Below, piece by piece: positions 30,467 to 38,171 of a stretch of DNA of 38,171 nt. The stretch is taken from NCBI GenBank assembly GCA_946536155.1, contig CAMNEB010000007.1, positions 1 to 38,171 of the forward strand. Reading direction: 5' to 3'. The translations under genes were made by a program, and so were the position numbers. A model generated the notes under the pieces. The model ran no database searches, was not told the DNA's origin, and worked only from the letters and a program-made list of their open reading frames with translations. Within the stretch, counting starts at the first letter, position 1; every line of letters starts with the position of its first letter. This DNA is from an uncultured Lachnospiraceae bacterium (GTDB taxonomy: Bacteria > Bacillota > Clostridia > Lachnospirales > Lachnospiraceae).

Positions 30467-32140
30467 TTAGGAGAGTTTTGATGCCAGTGCTTCGCTCTCC
30501 TCAACTACGGATGCGGGGAATCCGGTCTTTTTCAGAAGAGCTATGGCATTGCGGGTGTTCGAGGGGCCTTCTCTCAAGACAAAATCAAAGCTGACATCAT
30601 CATTTTCGATCTTTTCCTCAAAATGGACATTTACATATCCGGCGGCAAGCTCTGTAAGCTCTATATCATGCGTTGCGGCATATACTATGACACCGATGTC
30701 CTTTAAATGCTTCAGTACAGCGGTCGCCGCAGCGATCCTCTCGGAGGTGTTTGTACCTCTTAATATCTCGTCAATAAAGGCAAGGACCTTCCTTCCGTCC
30801 TTTTCACCGGCATCAACTATCCTCTTCATGCTCTTTATCTCGGCCATGAAATAGCTTTCGCCCTTGAGGATATTGTCGTTAACGGCTATGGAAGAATAGA
30901 TCCTGAAAAAGCAGGCTTTATAGCTCTTTGCGGCGCATGTGGCGATGGTCTGGGCGAGTATGGCATTTACCGCGATCATCCTCATATATGTTGATTTGCC
31001 GCTGGCATTGGATCCGGTGATCAGCACGCCTCCGTCATTAAAGGCGTTGTTTACGACAGGCTTATCGATCAGGGGAACATATCCGTCTTCTATCAGGATC
31101 TGACTGTCCCCTATAAACACAGGGGTACAGCATCCGGAGACGCTTCCTAAAAAAGCCCTGTAGGATGCAATGGCGATACACATATCAAGATAGCCCGTCC
31201 TGTTATATGCATCAAGGATCAGGTCTTTATCTTTTGCGATACCGTTCATCAGCATCTGGCATGCGATCAGGTCAAAGTGAAACAGCAGATTGATGTAGGT
31301 AAATATCATAGAAAACAGTCCGCCTGAAGTGTATGACCCGGAACCTGCCATAAATACCGAAAAAGAAGACTTAATGCGTATCTTTGAAAGCAGCGCCTTA
31401 AGATTCCCAGCATATCCTTTTATACCGCCTGTGCCATCCTGCACATCCGGCAGCTTCTTACCCAGCCCCGCAAGGAGCATGATCATGGAGAAGCCGTGCA
31501 TATACCTGTCGGCCTTTTTTCTCAGTCCGAAATAGGATGAGATCTGCAGTACTATGAGAACGACAAGAAAAACGATCCCCGTTGCAGGCTTAAGTACTAT
31601 CAGGACTATGATAACGAGATAGAAAACATCCGCCAGAATATGAAAAAACGGATTCAGGAACTTCTCACCCTTAACAATATTTTCAAGGTATTCGGGAAGC
31701 GAAGTATCGGATACATATCCGAACTCCGATAAGGATAATGCAAGACTCTCTCTGAGCCCGGCATCTTCTTCCAGCTCTCTGACATCCGAATCCGTTCTTT
31801 CAAGTTCTTCTCTGTCTGCCGAGATATCATGGAGCCTTCTGTAAAGATATTCCTCACCGGCTGCGCTCATGCATGAATCAGCCTGAAGAAAGATATCATC
31901 CATCCCCACATCGGACCACGTCAGGTCATCGATGATATCACCGTCTTTTTTACCGGCGGACAAGAGATTTAAGTTTCTCCGGAGTGCCTCTCTCCTGCTT
32001 TCCGTCAGCTTCCTGCTTGGCTTTTTGCCATAGGAAGCACGTACGGCACAGGCTATCCTCCTTTTTTCCTCACGGGAAAGCCTTAAACCGTTGACCGCAA
32101 ATATTATGATTATTGCTGCGATTAATATAAGACCGTACAT
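30467..32140 (-). CDS. Membrane-anchored MutS-family ATPase
   Basis: A 557-residue protein with a MutS-type ATPase on a membrane scaffold. Helix 1 spans about residues 2-18; a pair of helices lies at about 165-205 (VFYLVIIVLIVL and IVFLVVLIVLQISSYF). The MutS lever/clamp-like region follows, then Walker A GSNASGKST at 376-384, Walker B FIDEILRGTNTSER and YAATHDIELTEL. It lacks the mismatch-binding F-x-E domain of MutS1 and the Smr domain of MutS2, so it is neither. Such transmembrane MutS homologues occur in Firmicutes and Bacteroidetes without known function. Start: ATG at 32140, 8 bases after GGAG, directly downstream of the NCS2 permease terminator. Confidence 0.85.
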   Translation of the reverse strand: MYGLILIAAIIIIFAVNGLRLSREEKRRIACAVRASYGKKPSRKLTESRREALRRNLNLLSAGKKDGDIIDDLTWSDVGMDDIFLQADSCMSAAGEEYLYRRLHDISADREELERTDSDVRELEEDAGLRESLALSLSEFGYVSDTSLPEYLENIVKGEKFLNPFFHILADVFYLVIIVLIVLKPATGIVFLVVLIVLQISSYFGLRKKADRYMHGFSMIMLLAGLGKKLPDVQDGTGGIKGYAGNLKALLSKIRIKSSFSVFMAGSGSYTSGGLFSMIFTYINLLFHFDLIACQMLMNGIAKDKDLILDAYNRTGYLDMCIAIASYRAFLGSVSGCCTPVFIGDSQILIEDGYVPLIDKPVVNNAFNDGGVLITGSNASGKSTYMRMIAVNAILAQTIATCAAKSYKACFFRIYSSIAVNDNILKGESYFMAEIKSMKRIVDAGEKDGRKVLAFIDEILRGTNTSERIAAATAVLKHLKDIGVIVYAATHDIELTELAAGYVNVHFEEKIENDDVSFDFVLREGPSNTRNAIALLKKTGFPASVVEESEALASKLS

Positions 32141-32150
32141 TCAAAAAACT

Positions 32151-32199
32151 CCGAAAAAAAAAATATAAAGCCCTGCAGAGCAGCAATGCTCCGCAGGGC
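32151..32199 (-). terminator. Intrinsic terminator after the NCS2 permease gene
   Basis: On the minus strand GCCCTGC-G-GAGCA pairs with TGCTC-T-GCAGGGC (32170-32199), 12 pairs around one mismatch with a 4-base loop, followed by TTTATA and a run of ten T. It ends at the CGGAG ribosome binding site of the MutS-like gene. Confidence 0.88.
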
Positions 32200-32207
32200 A
32201 TGACAGA

Positions 32208-33572
32208 TCAAAGCAATGCATACTTGAGAACAAAGAGTACAGCAAGGACATACATAAGAGGATTGACTTTCTTAGCCTTGCCTGCGCAGACATTAATGAT
32301 CACATAAGAGATGACACCGATGCAGATTCCGTCCGAAATGCTGTAAACAAGAGGCATGATCAGGAGGGAAAGGAATGCGGGAATGCTCTCTGTGGGATCG
32401 GAAAGGTCAATGCCGGTGATGGCTCCCATCATCAGAAATCCGACAAATATAAGAGCGGGTGCGGTTGCAAAGCCGGGGATTGAGATGAACAGAGGTGAGA
32501 GAACAAGGGAAACCAGGAAAAGAAGCCCCGTTACAACAGAAGCAAGTCCTGTACGTCCGCCTGCGGAGACACCTGATGAGCTCTCTACGAAAGTGGTGGT
32601 CGTGGAGGTTCCGAGGATAGCACCAACACTGGTAGCTACGGCGTCAGCAAGAAGTGCGGGACGGATGCGGGGAAGCTTGCCGTCCTTATCCAGCATGTCA
32701 GCCTTGTCGGCACATCCGATGAGTGTTCCGAGAGTATCGAAAACATCAACGAAAAGGAAAGCGAACATGATAACGATAAAATCGATGGCGCTGAAATGTT
32801 CAAAAGCCGATGCCGAGAAGCAGGCACCGAAGGTTTCTTCAAGGGAAGCAAAATCGAAATCGGCAAAGCTTGAAGGGATGGTCGAATAGAAACCTGCAGC
32901 AGCATCCGGAGTATAGATTCCGGTAAGCTCAAAGATTATACCAAGTATCCATGTAGCAAAGATACCTATGAGGATTGCTCCCTTAACCTTCTTGATATGA
33001 AGGATGGAGATAAGGAGAAGTCCGATGATGGTAAGGAGTGCCCAGATACCTGTTGTGGAAAACCCGTTTTTGAAGGATACCAGAGTGACAAGGGTGGAGT
33101 CGGAATTGACTACGATCTTGCCGTTCTGAAGTCCGATGAATGCAACGAAAAGTCCGATACCTACGGATACGCCCTTCTTAAGCTGGATGGGGATCGCATT
33201 GAAGATAGCTTCTCTTACGGGAGTAACGGAGAGAACTATGAAAACGAGACCTTCGATAAATACGGCAAATAGTGCGAACTGCCATGAATATCCCATACTT
33301 CCGCAGACAGTATATGCAAAATACGCATTGAGTCCGAGACCGGGTGCAAGTGCAAAGGGATAATTAGCGAGAAAAGCCATGCAGAGAGTTCCTATGCATG
33401 CAGAAAGTGCCGTGGCCATAAGAACGGCCTGCGGGTTCATGCCGGATGCGGACAATATACTGGGATTAACAGCCAGTATATAGGCCATAGCCATGAAGGT
33501 CGTAACACCGGCAATGATCTCCGTTTTTACATCCGTGCCATTGCTCTTTAGTTTAAAAGTTTTTTCAAGCAT
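32208..33572 (-). CDS. NCS2-family (AzgA/PbuG-like) purine permease
   Basis: A 454-residue membrane transporter with about twelve helices, of the nucleobase:cation symporter-2 AzgA-like branch, which imports hypoxanthine, guanine or adenine with protons. Diagnostic segments: TEIIAGVTTFMAMAYILAVNP, FALAPGLGLNAYFAYTVC, LFVDVFDTLGTLIGCADKAD, and LGTSTTTTFVESSSGVSAGGRTGLASV. Start: ATG at 33572 with a perfect AAGGAGG; a longer upstream frame begins in A+T-rich leader and is rejected. It is the last gene of the nucleoside-salvage cluster and has a strong terminator. The 89-base gap upstream contains TATAAT-like sequence but no clear -35 and is too short for a purine riboswitch. Confidence 0.93.
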   Translation of the reverse strand: MLEKTFKLKSNGTDVKTEIIAGVTTFMAMAYILAVNPSILSASGMNPQAVLMATALSACIGTLCMAFLANYPFALAPGLGLNAYFAYTVCGSMGYSWQFALFAVFIEGLVFIVLSVTPVREAIFNAIPIQLKKGVSVGIGLFVAFIGLQNGKIVVNSDSTLVTLVSFKNGFSTTGIWALLTIIGLLLISILHIKKVKGAILIGIFATWILGIIFELTGIYTPDAAAGFYSTIPSSFADFDFASLEETFGACFSASAFEHFSAIDFIVIMFAFLFVDVFDTLGTLIGCADKADMLDKDGKLPRIRPALLADAVATSVGAILGTSTTTTFVESSSGVSAGGRTGLASVVTGLLFLVSLVLSPLFISIPGFATAPALIFVGFLMMGAITGIDLSDPTESIPAFLSLLIMPLVYSISDGICIGVISYVIINVCAGKAKKVNPLMYVLAVLFVLKYALL

Positions 33573-33661
33573 TTTATCCTCCTTCGATAGATAAAAAATT
33601 TTTATAATCAAACTTTATAAAAAGCGATTATAACATAAGGAATACGGAAAGGATCAGTCAG

Positions 33662-34945
33662 TTAATTGCCGGTCAGAGCTTTAAGTCTGGCCTCGCAGTC
33701 GCTGTAAACCTCTTCAGGATCGAATCCAAGGAAATATTCTCCGTTCCGGTACAGGATCTTTCCGGCGACCATTGTCATTATAACATTTTCGGGGTTACCC
33801 GAATAAACAATATTTTTAATTATATTGTTTTCGGGCTGCATATTGGGTTTATGCATATCGATCATTATGATGTCCGCCCTGTTTCCGGGTGCGATGACGC
33901 AGGGATCGTCAAATCCCATGCAAACGGCGGAACCCGAAACCGCCATATCAAGTATGCTCACGGCATCCAGGCAAGCGGCATCGGACTCCCTTATCTTGCA
34001 CAAAACGCTTGTCAGATACATCTCCCTGAACATATCCAGGGAATTGTTGCTTGCCGGCCCGTCAGTACCTATCCCGATATTCACTCCCGCGTCAGTCAGC
34101 TCCTTTAACGGAGCGATCCCGCTTGCAAGTTTGCAGTTTGAAGCGGAATTGATGACAACAGATACATTCTTTTCCGCAAGAAGGCGTATCTCATCAGAGG
34201 TCAGATGAACTCCGTGATAAATTCCTCCTCCATGCTCAAACAGACCGAGAGAATCAAGATATTCAAAGGGAGTCATGCCGGTCTTCTCAAAGCATTCCCT
34301 TGTCTCGGAAAGGGTTTCCGACAGATGGCAGTAAAACGAAGCTCCATACTGTTTTACCAGCCCCGAAACTTCCCTTAAAAGGCCTTCGGAACAGGTATAC
34401 TCCGCATGTATCCCCATCTTATATGAGATAAGCGGATGGTAAAAATTCAGTCTTTTATATTCATCCTCCATCTGTGATGTAGAGGAAGTAAAATCATTGA
34501 GTCCTGACACAATAACAGCCCGCATTCCCGCCGAAGAAAAAACCTCAGCGGTAACGTCGGGCCTTAAATACATATCCATTACGGAGCAGATCCCACCGGA
34601 AACATACTCCATTATCGCTATTTTCTGGAAAGCGGCTATATCATCATCGGTCAGCCTTGCTTCTACCGGAAACACATCCTCCCTGAGCCATGCGGGTGTG
34701 GGCTTATCGTCCGCAAGAGACCTGAGAAAAGTCATTGCGGAATGAGTATGGGCGTCATTAAATCCTCTCATGAGGAGATTGCCCGCACAGTCTATTTCTC
34801 TGTCCGGCACAAATCCTTCATCCGGCTCATCGCCTTCACGGATAACACTGAAGATCTTATCATCCTGAATGCGCACCTCACCCCTCATTATCTGTTCTTT
34901 CTTACAGGGATCGTATATCCGCGCATTGTATAGACGTATATTCAA
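33662..34945 (-). CDS. Amidohydrolase, adenosine/S-adenosylhomocysteine/methylthioadenosine deaminase-like
   Basis: A 427-residue metal-dependent hydrolase of the Atz/Trz/MtaD branch. The metal site has H-x-H in FNDAHTHSAM, then GIHAEYTCSE, YCHLSET, and GTDGPASNNSLDM. The N- and C-terminal beta sandwich is formed by the first ~55 and last ~65 residues (VYSGNPENVIMTMVAGKILYRNGE). Members deaminate adenosine-type nucleosides such as SAH, MTA or 5'-deoxyadenosine to inosine derivatives. With the neighbouring purine nucleoside phosphorylase and purine permease, such a product would be useful for salvage. Start: TTG at 34945, 8 bases after AGAGG; the next methionine is at residue 20. The exact substrate is unknown. 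Confidence 0.87.
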   Translation of the reverse strand: MNIRLYNARIYDPCKKEQIMRGEVRIQDDKIFSVIREGDEPDEGFVPDREIDCAGNLLMRGFNDAHTHSAMTFLRSLADDKPTPAWLREDVFPVEARLTDDDIAAFQKIAIMEYVSGGICSVMDMYLRPDVTAEVFSSAGMRAVIVSGLNDFTSSTSQMEDEYKRLNFYHPLISYKMGIHAEYTCSEGLLREVSGLVKQYGASFYCHLSETLSETRECFEKTGMTPFEYLDSLGLFEHGGGIYHGVHLTSDEIRLLAEKNVSVVINSASNCKLASGIAPLKELTDAGVNIGIGTDGPASNNSLDMFREMYLTSVLCKIRESDAACLDAVSILDMAVSGSAVCMGFDDPCVIAPGNRADIIMIDMHKPNMQPENNIIKNIVYSGNPENVIMTMVAGKILYRNGEYFLGFDPEEVYSDCEARLKALTGN

Positions 34946-35020
34946 TATTCTGTCCTCTCTTTATCCGGACAAAACACCGGCGATAGGCAAAAAATCCTGC
35001 TGTTTGGAATTTCTTAACGG

Positions 35021-35443
35021 TCAGCTGAGAGATTCGGAGGAAAAAGCTTCAGGCAGAAGCTGTGCCAAAGTGAAGATTTTTCTGTCATCAATGCTCTTTG
35101 CAACGATGACGGTCATATCGGGACCCTCGAATTCCGAAAGGACCTGCCTGCACATTCCGCAGGGATATGCATAATCGGTCAGTTCCGCGGCATTTTTGGG
35201 ACCGCCGACAATAGCTATGGCTTTAAAGGAAGTGCTCCCTTCACTGACAGCTTTTAAGACCGCACATCTTTCGGCACATATGGTCGCTCCGTATGAAGCA
35301 TTCTCAACATTGCACCCTCTGAAGATCTTATCTTCATCCGTAAGGAGTGCCGCACCTACCGCAAAACCGGAGTATTTGCAGTAGCTCTTCGTTCTTGCTT
35401 CAAATGCATTTATGATCAGTTCCTGAACTATCTCTTCATCCAT
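35021..35443 (-). CDS. cdd: Cytidine deaminase
   Basis: A 140-residue tetrameric zinc enzyme that deaminates cytidine and deoxycytidine to uridine forms. The active site is complete: FRGCNVENASYGATICAERCA with Cys56 and Glu58, and PCGMCRQ with Cys95 and Cys98 as the other zinc ligands. Length is typical of the homotetrameric class. Start: ATG at 35443 with GGGGTG 5 bases upstream, 12 bases after the purine nucleoside phosphorylase stop. It shares the pnp-cdd-amidohydrolase-permease cluster, giving both pyrimidine and purine salvage steps. Confidence 0.96.
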   Translation of the reverse strand: MDEEIVQELIINAFEARTKSYCKYSGFAVGAALLTDEDKIFRGCNVENASYGATICAERCAVLKAVSEGSTSFKAIAIVGGPKNAAELTDYAYPCGMCRQVLSEFEGPDMTVIVAKSIDDRKIFTLAQLLPEAFSSESLS

Positions 35444-35455
35444 GGTATCACCCCG

Positions 35456-36277
35456 TTAAAAAGAAGCTATCGAACCTCTTACGAGGGCTACAAATCTTTC
35501 GGCAACGGAGTTGGCAGCCTTCTGAACTTCCTCATGATTGAGTTCTTCACCGGTTATACCTGCGGCCATATTACTGATACAGGATATTCCGCATACTCTC
35601 ATGCCCATATGTCTTGCTGCAATGGCTTCAATAGCTGTGCTCATACCCACAGCACTTCCTCCGAGAAGTCTGAGAGCCTTAACATCGGAGGGGGATTCAT
35701 AAGAAGGTCCGCTGAGCTGTACGTAAACTCCCTTAAAGAGCTCGCTGCTTAGTTCTGCGGCCTTATCCGTTATCTTCCTGCAGAGCTCTTCATCATAGAT
35801 CCTTGTCATATCGGGAAATCTGGTACCGAGCTCTTCTATATTGGGTCCTATCAAAGGATTTTTGACAAGAAATGATATCTGATCCTCTATGAGCATAAGG
35901 CATCCGGGATGGAAGGACTCGTTTATACCGCCTGCGGCATTTGTAAGGAACAGTATCTTTGCTCCGAGAAGCCCCATGAGTCTGATGGGCATTACGACAT
36001 CGGAAGGCTCATATCCTTCATACATATGAACTCTTCCCTTCATGCAGACTATCTTCTTTTCTCCGTCATATCCGAAAATAAATTTTCCGGAATGACCCTG
36101 AACGGTCGAAACAGGAAATCCGGGGAGCTCCGAATAAGGGATCTCGCATACCGGTTTGATCGTATCGGCATATCCGCCCAGACCGGAACCCAGGACCAGA
36201 GCTATCTCCGGTTCAAAATCAGTTATTTCACGAACCGCTTTCAGTGCTGTCTGCAATTTGTCGTATTCTTTGCTCAT
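35456..36277 (-). CDS. Purine nucleoside phosphorylase (trimeric, PNP-I type)
   Basis: A 273-residue enzyme that splits inosine, guanosine and their deoxy forms with phosphate into base and (deoxy)ribose-1-phosphate. Motifs: ALVLGSGLGGYADTI, FPVSTVQGHSGKFIFG, CMKGRVHMYEGY, FLTNAAGGINESFHPG, and VGMSTAIEAIAARHMGM. These place it with PunA-type trimeric enzymes and not with the hexameric DeoD group. Start: ATG at 36277, overlapping the tyrS stop by 4 bases, with AAGGTG upstream, so it is translationally linked to tyrS. The free bases it makes can be imported or recycled with the NCS2 permease nearby. Confidence 0.93.
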   Translation of the reverse strand: MSKEYDKLQTALKAVREITDFEPEIALVLGSGLGGYADTIKPVCEIPYSELPGFPVSTVQGHSGKFIFGYDGEKKIVCMKGRVHMYEGYEPSDVVMPIRLMGLLGAKILFLTNAAGGINESFHPGCLMLIEDQISFLVKNPLIGPNIEELGTRFPDMTRIYDEELCRKITDKAAELSSELFKGVYVQLSGPSYESPSDVKALRLLGGSAVGMSTAIEAIAARHMGMRVCGISCISNMAAGITGEELNHEEVQKAANSVAERFVALVRGSIASF

Positions 36278-37497
36278 GAGATCACCTTTTTGTATGCTTT
36301 CTTTCCGCGTCTTACGATCTTTCCGTCCTTAAGGTCTTCTGCGCTGTAAAGAGTCTTTACATCAGTCACCTTCTCATCATCCACTGTGACACCGCCCTGT
36401 TCAACGGCACGGCGCGCTTCGTTTCTGGTAGGGCAGAGACCTGCTCTTACAAGGATTCCGAGGATGTCTACCTTTCCGTCACGGTAATCTCCCTCTTCCA
36501 TTTTGACAGTGGGGATATCTGCGTTTGAAAGGTCTCCGCCTCCGAAAAGAGCTGCGGATCCCGCTTCTGCCTTATCGGCTTCTTCCTTGCCGTGAACGAG
36601 CTCCGTGAGTTCGTGTGCAAGGATCTTCTTGGCATCATTGATCCTGGAAGCATCCCACTTCTCGATCTCTTCGATCTGCTCAAGAGGAAGGAATGTGAGC
36701 ATTCTAAGGCACTTGAACACATCGGCATCTCCGACGTTTCTCCAATACTGATAGAAATCAAAAGGAGTGGTCTTGTTAGGATCGAGCCATACCGCATTAC
36801 CTGCAGTCTTGCCCATCTTGTTGCCGTTGGAATCGGTAAGAAGGGTGATGGTCATGGCATGTGCATCCTTGCCCAGCTTCCTGCGGATAAGCTCGGTGCC
36901 GCCCAGCATATTGCTCCACTGGTCGTCTCCGCCAAACTCAAGATTACAGTTGTACTTCTGGAACATGTAATAGAAGTCGTAAGACTGCATTATCATGTAG
37001 TTGAACTCAAGGAATGAAAGTCCCTTTTCCATTCTCTGTTTGTAGCACTCAGCTCTGAGCATATTGTTTACCGAAAAGCATGCTCCGACCTCGCGGAGAA
37101 GTTCGATATAGTTAAGGTTCATCAGCCAGTCGGCATTATTGACCATCATGGCTTTGCCTTCGCCGAAATCGATGAATTTCTCCATCTGCTTCTTGAAACA
37201 TTCGGCATTGTGATCGATATCTTCCCTGGTGAGCATCTTTCTCATATCGGATCTTCCGGAAGGATCGCCGATCATGGTGGTGCCGCCGCCTATGAGTGCG
37301 ATAGGCTTGTTTCCTGCCTGCTGAAGTCTCTTCATGAGAGTGAGTGCCATGAAATGACCTGCGGTAAGAGAATCGGCGGTACAGTCAAAACCGATATAGA
37401 AAGTAGCTTTTCCGTTATTGATAAGCTCCTTTATCTCATTTTCGTCCGTAAGCTGGGCAATAAGTCCTCTTGCCTGCAGCTCTTCATAAATACCCAT
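36274..37497 (-). CDS. tyrS: Tyrosyl-tRNA synthetase
   Basis: A 407-residue class I aminoacyl-tRNA synthetase that charges tRNA-Tyr. The Rossmann fold begins FYIGFDCTADSLTAGHFMALTLMKRLQ (HIGH-equivalent is TAGH), has the tyrosine pocket YDFYYMFQKYNCNLEFGGDDQWSNM, and the KMSKS-like loop GNKMGKTAGNAVWL. A C-terminal S4 domain (RNEARRAVEQGGVTVDDEKV) binds the tRNA. This is the TyrS form typical of many bacteria and not TyrZ. Start: ATG at 37497 with GGAG upstream. Only 85 bases separate it from the preceding gene, too few for a T-box leader, although clostridial tyrS genes often have one. It is coupled by overlap to the purine nucleoside phosphorylase. Confidence 0.96.
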   Translation of the reverse strand: MGIYEELQARGLIAQLTDENEIKELINNGKATFYIGFDCTADSLTAGHFMALTLMKRLQQAGNKPIALIGGGTTMIGDPSGRSDMRKMLTREDIDHNAECFKKQMEKFIDFGEGKAMMVNNADWLMNLNYIELLREVGACFSVNNMLRAECYKQRMEKGLSFLEFNYMIMQSYDFYYMFQKYNCNLEFGGDDQWSNMLGGTELIRRKLGKDAHAMTITLLTDSNGNKMGKTAGNAVWLDPNKTTPFDFYQYWRNVGDADVFKCLRMLTFLPLEQIEEIEKWDASRINDAKKILAHELTELVHGKEEADKAEAGSAALFGGGDLSNADIPTVKMEEGDYRDGKVDILGILVRAGLCPTRNEARRAVEQGGVTVDDEKVTDVKTLYSAEDLKDGKIVRRGKKAYKKVIS

Positions 37498-37582
37498 TTC
37501 AAAAATCTCCTTTTATAAAAATTTACTATATTTTACAGTTTTTTCAGCCGGATGTCTCTATATCTGCGGTATAATTCCCGGC

Positions 37583-38171
37583 TTATCTGTTCTCCATCAG
37601 CTTTGACATGGCCTGATCGAGTCCTCCGACCGAAAGCTTATACATGGGGAATATCTGCTTTACTGCTGTCTCCGCTTCCCTCCAGGGTGCTTTTCCCGGA
37701 GCCATCTTGGGATTCAGCCAGACCACCTTCTTGTAGTGGCGTTTTACGGATAAAAGCCACTGTTCACCGCTGAGGCCGTCATTCGGACCGCGGTAATTGC
37801 CGGTATCGGAGTAAAGCTCCTCCGGAGCCATTGCGGCATCTCCGACTATTATGACTTTATAATCGGAGTCGGTGTTCCTGAAGAGCCATTTGGTCTCCAC
37901 CCAGTCACCGTTCTCGCATTCAGGTGTCTTGTAAACATGTGAATATATGCAGTTATGAAAATAATAGCATTTGACTTCCTTGTAATGATTGCTCTTATTT
38001 ACCGCCTGGAACAGATCGTTCAAAAGCGAAGAATAAGGGATCATGGTACCGCCGGAATCCATGAGAAGGAGCAGCTTTACCGAGTTTTTTCTCGGCTTTC
38101 TCATCTCAATCTTCAAAACTCCGCCCTGATTGCAGGTTTCATCGACGGTCTTATCAATATCCAGTTCTCTT
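37583..38171 (-). CDS. VWA-domain protein, CoxE-like, C-terminal part only (runs off the window)
   Basis: The frame is open from base 38171 to the TAA at 37583 (about 195 residues); an internal TTG at 38116 is not the true start, since upstream codons read RELDIDKTVDE and continue the family's conserved lead-in. A von Willebrand factor A fold starts at KLLLLMDSGGTM, the MIDAS-like metal motif with D-x-G-G-T in place of D-x-S-x-S. YKVIIVGDAAMAPEEL and HYKKVVWLNP are later strands. In CoxE-like families these proteins accompany an AAA+ MoxR ATPase, often the next upstream gene; that gene would be outside the window. The C-terminus ends GGLDQAMSKLMENR. Confidence 0.8.
   Translation of the reverse strand, partial: RELDIDKTVDETCNQGGVLKIEMRKPRKNSVKLLLLMDSGGTMIPYSSLLNDLFQAVNKSNHYKEVKCYYFHNCIYSHVYKTPECENGDWVETKWLFRNTDSDYKVIIVGDAAMAPEELYSDTGNYRGPNDGLSGEQWLLSVKRHYKKVVWLNPKMAPGKAPWREAETAVKQIFPMYKLSVGGLDQAMSKLMENR

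Noticed and set aside
30467-32140. MutS-like protein as MutS2
   Set aside because: It is far shorter than MutS2, has no C-terminal Smr domain and contains membrane helices.
33573-33661. Purine riboswitch upstream of the NCS2 permease
   Set aside because: The gap is only 89 bases, A+T-rich, and shows none of the conserved junction or loop sequences of purine riboswitches.
37498-37582. T-box leader for tyrS
   Set aside because: Only 85 bases are available and there is no T-box consensus or terminator/antiterminator pair.

Overview
The window is a dense bacterial chromosome segment of about 38 kb in which every supported gene lies on the minus strand. It most likely comes from an obligate anaerobe of the Clostridia, probably a Lachnospiraceae-like organism. 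The grounds are the class III anaerobic ribonucleotide reductase with its activase, the mreBCD-PBP2-minC-rodA-mgsA cluster, the yggS-sepF and lspA-rluD neighbourhoods, and strong AGGAGG-type ribosome binding sites with frequent TTG and GTG starts. I see no rRNA, tRNA, CRISPR array, insertion sequence or prophage gene. This is core genome, and the unusual features are in details of genes and in the spaces between them.

Layout from high to low coordinate, which is the direction of transcription. (a) 38171-32208: the end of a VWA-domain gene that runs off the window, then tyrS, purine nucleoside phosphorylase, cytidine deaminase, an adenosine-deaminase-like amidohydrolase and an NCS2 purine permease. 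This reads as a nucleoside uptake and salvage cluster. (b) 32140-30155: a membrane-anchored MutS-family ATPase and a 60-residue membrane protein. (c) 30099-25857: a WYL-domain regulator, nrdD, nrdG and dut, a deoxynucleotide supply operon. (d) 25725-7133: a very long co-directional run of degV-family, miaB, mutS, mutL, miaA, a methionine gamma-lyase-like PLP protein, radC, mreB, mreC, mreD, PBP2, minC, rodA, mgsA and a lipoprotein D,D-carboxypeptidase. Many junctions overlap by 1-26 bases, so mismatch repair and tRNA modification run directly into the cell-elongation machinery. (e) 7087-3894: a clear promoter, a small P-loop protein, a HlyD-like membrane protein, yggS and sepF. (f) 3820-1209: aroB, lspA and rluD. 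(g) 1208-259: a structured intergenic region with a 13-codon ORF, then a cytidylate-kinase-like gene. (h) 220-1: a terminator, a promoter with palindromic operators, and the first 14 codons of a probable BlaI/MecI-family repressor.

Most notable points: a MinC that lacks the RSGQ MinD-contact motif and has no minD or minE beside it; a PBP2 with about 260 extra residues between its dimerisation and transpeptidase regions; four intrinsic-terminator hairpins that directly abut the ribosome binding site or start codon of the next gene, leaving no room for a promoter; a WYL regulator at the head of the anaerobic nucleotide-reduction operon; a transmembrane MutS-like ATPase; and a cluster of three perfect palindromes at the edge of the window.
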